The notes under the pieces are model-generated. The model was given only the letters and a program-made list of their open reading frames with translations. It ran no database searches and had not been told where the DNA came from. From Enterobacter sp. ENT03 (lineage in GTDB: Bacteria; Pseudomonadota; Gammaproteobacteria; Enterobacterales; Enterobacteriaceae): DNA of 64,000 nt. The stretch spans positions 1 through 64,000 of the forward strand of contig NZ_JAHUXA010000011.1 of the NCBI RefSeq assembly GCF_019218745.1, read 5' to 3'. The position numbers were made by a program, and so were the translations under genes. How positions within the stretch are numbered: position 1 is the stretch's first letter; every line of letters starts with the position of its first letter. Shown here in pieces: positions 61,794 to 64,000 of this stretch.

Positions 61794-62153
61794 TTACAGG
61801 AAGATCACCCCGACCAGCGTCACTACGCTTAAGATCGCGGCAAGGCCGTAGAATACCCATTTACCGTTGGGTACGTGGATCTTCAGGTCATGCATCAGGT
61901 GATGAATACGGTGCAGGCCACACCACAGCGGCAGCACAATCATCAGGAAGATGAAGGCGCGGCCAGGCAGACTGTGCGCGAACGCCAGCACTCGCTCAAA
62001 GCCGAGCGCCTCGCCGGGATACAGTCCCAGCGGCAGCAGGACGCCAACCAGCAGCACCATCACCGGCGCGAAGAATGCGCCCCACATACCGCCGGCACCA
62101 AACAGACCCCAGAAGACGGGTTCGTCAGAGCGTTGTGGATTTGGATTAATCAT
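61794..62153 (-). CDS. frdD: Fumarate reductase membrane anchor FrdD
   Basis: Membrane subunit of 119 residues from the ATG at 62153 ([24 protein letters not shown]). It has three hydrophobic helices. With FrdC it anchors the FrdAB dimer in the inner membrane and binds menaquinol. Last gene of frdABCD. Confidence 0.96.
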   Translation of the reverse strand: MINPNPQRSDEPVFWGLFGAGGMWGAFFAPVMVLLVGVLLPLGLYPGEALGFERVLAFAHSLPGRAFIFLMIVLPLWCGLHRIHHLMHDLKIHVPNGKWVFYGLAAILSVVTLVGVIFL

Positions 62154-62163
62154 TTTGGCCTCC

Positions 62164-62559
62164 TTACCAGTACAGGGCGACAAACAGTACCGCCAGTGTC
62201 ACCAGAATCGTGACAACCCACAGTCCTTTGATGATCGGCTGCGGTCCCATTTTCTCGTCTTTGATAACGATATTCGCGGCTTTCGGCGCCAGCTCGAACC
62301 AGGTTTTGGTGTGCAGCAACGCGCCCGCCAGCGTGATCAGGTTAAGAATGACCACCACCGGGTTTTGCAGGAAGCCGACAAACCCCGTCCAGCTTTCAGG
62401 TCCGTGCTTTAGCGCAAATAAGCCATAAATCAGCACGATGCTGAACCAGACGGTGGTGATCGCTGTGCCTTCTCGCAGCATATAGAAGCGATAAAACGGC
62501 AGGTTTTTCCACCAGGTTGACGGCACCGGCCGCACGTAAGGTTTACGTTTCGTTGTCAT
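62164..62559 (-). CDS. frdC: Fumarate reductase membrane anchor FrdC
   Basis: Membrane subunit of 131 residues. Of two adjacent ATGs, the second (62559) gives the E. coli length and better spacing to AAGGAG. The [31 protein letters not shown] start and the [15 protein letters not shown] block are conserved. It contributes to the quinol site. Confidence 0.96.
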   Translation of the reverse strand: MTTKRKPYVRPVPSTWWKNLPFYRFYMLREGTAITTVWFSIVLIYGLFALKHGPESWTGFVGFLQNPVVVILNLITLAGALLHTKTWFELAPKAANIVIKDEKMGPQPIIKGLWVVTILVTLAVLFVALYW

Positions 62560-62569
62560 CATGCGCTCC

Positions 62570-63304
62570 TTAGCGTGGTTTCAGGGTGGCGATAAGAAAG
62601 TCTTTCGAGCTTTCCACTTTTCCCTGCTGAATGGCCGCCGCCGGATCGACGTGCTTTGGACAAACGACAGAGCAGTAGCCCACAAACGTACAGCTCCAGA
62701 CGCCGTTCTGGCTGTTAAGCTGCGCCATACGTTCTTTCTTGCCGTGATCGCGGCTGTCTTCGTTATAGCGGTGCGCCAGCGTGATCGCCGCCGGGCCGAT
62801 GAATTCCGGATTCAGACCGAACTGCGGGCAGGCCGCGTAGCACAGGCCACAGTTGATACAGCCGGAGAACTGATGGTATTTCGCCATCTGCGCCGGGGTC
62901 TGGGTGTTTGTGCCCTGATCCGGCGTGCGCGGATTACCAATAATGTACGGTTTGATCGCCTCCAGGCTTTCGATAAAGTGCGTCATATCGACCACCAGAT
63001 CGCGCTCGATCGGGAAGTTAGCCAGCGCTTCTACCTTCATGCCGTTTTCGTACTCGCGCAGGAAGGTTTTGCAGGCCAGCTTCGGCACCTTGTTGACCAT
63101 CATGCCGCAGGAGCCACAAATTGCCATGCGGCACGACCAGCGGTAGCTGAGGTCCGGCGCAAGGTTATCCTTGATGTAGCCCAGCGCGTCCAGCAGTGAG
63201 GTTTGCTCATCAAAGGGCACGTCGTAAAACGCGCTGTGCGGGGCGCTGTCCACTTCCGGGTTATAGCGCACCACCTCGATTTTCAGGGTTTGTAGCTCAG
63301 CCAT
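62570..63304 (-). CDS. frdB: Fumarate reductase iron-sulfur subunit FrdB
   Basis: Iron-sulfur subunit of 244 residues from the ATG at 63304; upstream codons overlap frdA and are not part of the protein. The [2Fe-2S] cluster ligands are in [15 protein letters not shown] and the later Cys in KLACKTF; the [4Fe-4S]/[3Fe-4S] ligands are in [13 protein letters not shown] and [11 protein letters not shown]. It passes electrons from quinol to FrdA. It overlaps frdA by 8 nt. Confidence 0.97.
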   Translation of the reverse strand: MAELQTLKIEVVRYNPEVDSAPHSAFYDVPFDEQTSLLDALGYIKDNLAPDLSYRWSCRMAICGSCGMMVNKVPKLACKTFLREYENGMKVEALANFPIERDLVVDMTHFIESLEAIKPYIIGNPRTPDQGTNTQTPAQMAKYHQFSGCINCGLCYAACPQFGLNPEFIGPAAITLAHRYNEDSRDHGKKERMAQLNSQNGVWSCTFVGYCSVVCPKHVDPAAAIQQGKVESSKDFLIATLKPR

Positions 63305-64000
63305 TCGCCTTCTCCTTATTCTCGGCTGCTTCCGCTTCGCCGCCATACATACGTTTTGCCGGCGGCAATGTGGTGATCTTCACGTCGCTGTATTCCAGAC
63401 GCGTCGTGCCATCAGCATCGCGATAAGCGAGCGTATGTTTGAGGAAGTTGACGTCATCGCGTTCGGTACAACCTTCATCCAGACGCTGATGCGCGCCGCG
63501 CGACTCTTTACGGGCCATGGCCGAGTGCGCCATGCACTCCGCCACGTTCAGGCCATGCTTCAGTTCAAGGGTATACAGCAGATCGGTATTGAACACGCTG
63601 GAAGTGTCGGTGATACGCACGCGTTTGAAGCGCTCCTGCAACTCCGCCAGTTTATCGATGGTTTTCTGCATCAATTCCGGTGTGCGGTAGATGCCGCAGC
63701 CTTCTTCCATCGACATGCCCATTTCGTCACGCAGATGCGCCCAGTTTTCCGTGCCTTCCTGATTAACCAGATCTTTCAGACGCTGCTCCACATCTCCGGC
63801 CTGTGCATTCAATGCTGCGTCGTCAGACTGATGTACGCTCATGGCATGTTCCATGGCTTTTTCACCGGCGAGACGGCCAAAGACCACCAGTTCAGCCAGT
63901 GAGTTCGAGCCAAGGCGGTTCGCACCGTGCAGCCCGACGGACGAGCATTCACCCACTGCGAACAGGCCTTTGATGCGCGTTTCACAGTGCTGATCGGTTT
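63297..64000 (-). CDS. frdA: Fumarate reductase flavoprotein FrdA (3' part; cut by window edge)
   Basis: The C-terminal 234 residues or so are visible; the N-terminal FAD-binding part lies beyond position 64000. The frame reads to the edge through [42 protein letters not shown], a hallmark of the FAD-linked fumarate reductase/succinate dehydrogenase family, then [22 protein letters not shown] and [20 protein letters not shown]. FrdA reduces fumarate to succinate in anaerobic respiration, using fumarate made by AspA. Confidence 0.97.
   Translation of the reverse strand, partial: TDQHCETRIKGLFAVGECSSVGLHGANRLGSNSLAELVVFGRLAGEKAMEHAMSVHQSDDAALNAQAGDVEQRLKDLVNQEGTENWAHLRDEMGMSMEEGCGIYRTPELMQKTIDKLAELQERFKRVRITDTSSVFNTDLLYTLELKHGLNVAECMAHSAMARKESRGAHQRLDEGCTERDDVNFLKHTLAYRDADGTTRLEYSDVKITTLPPAKRMYGGEAEAAENKEKANG

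Overview
The window is enterobacterial chromosome. Gene order and protein sequence follow the Escherichia coli 92-94 minute region (als-rpiB-phn-crfC-proP-yjdF ... pheU-yjdC-dsbD-cutA-dcuA-aspA-fxsA-yjeH-groESL-yjeI-yjeJ-epmB-efp-ecnB-sugE-blc-frd). Several replacements and losses point away from Escherichia towards an Enterobacter, Lelliottia, Kosakonia or Citrobacter-like genome; the genus cannot be fixed from sequence alone.

Layout. 1-7142: D-allose operon alsBACEK with its RpiR-type regulator, and divergent rpiB. 7151-8341: a collapsed phosphonate operon, reduced to phnH and a phnF that has lost its DNA-binding domain. 8461-16557: yjdM, crfC-yjcZ (dynamin-like pair), kdgT, proP and yjdF. 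16654-22072: accessory chromosome holding a self-associating-type autotransporter, a divergent lipoprotein hydrolase, an unknown gene and a DUF1778/GNAT toxin-antitoxin pair.

22081-38436: an AT-rich integrative mobilizable element of about 16.4 kb in the 3' end of tRNA-Phe (pheU). It carries a P4-type tyrosine integrase, an AlpA-like regulator, small acidic proteins, an H-NS oligomerization-domain-only protein (H-NST-like), a winged-helix replication or regulatory protein next to four 21-bp iterons, and a MOBQ-type MobA relaxase with a MobC/TraD-like partner and a candidate oriT. Its defence cargo is a retron-like module (structured RNA, 71-residue protein, XRE protein, reverse transcriptase) and a restriction-modification pair (N6-adenine methyltransferase and a phospholipase-D-fold endonuclease). 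The retron-like module is the most interesting part: the inverted repeats that would define its ncRNA (a1 29292-29302, a2 29570-29580) end on the ribosome binding site and start codon of the 71-residue protein, which suggests that RNA folding or reverse transcription controls its translation.

38416-55242: tRNA-Phe, an AraC regulator and LysE exporter that share an exact 17-bp repeat upstream of each start, then the conserved yjdC-to-blc block, with a guanidine-II riboswitch ahead of sugE. 55282-61758: an accessory sugar-sulfate cluster (anaerobic sulfatase maturase, divergent glucose-family PTS EIICB, cytoplasmic Cys-type sulfatase, aldose-1-epimerase-like protein, RpiR regulator). 61794-64000: fumarate reductase frdDCB and the 3' part of frdA.

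All family assignments come from reading motifs and comparing with remembered homologues; no database search was run.
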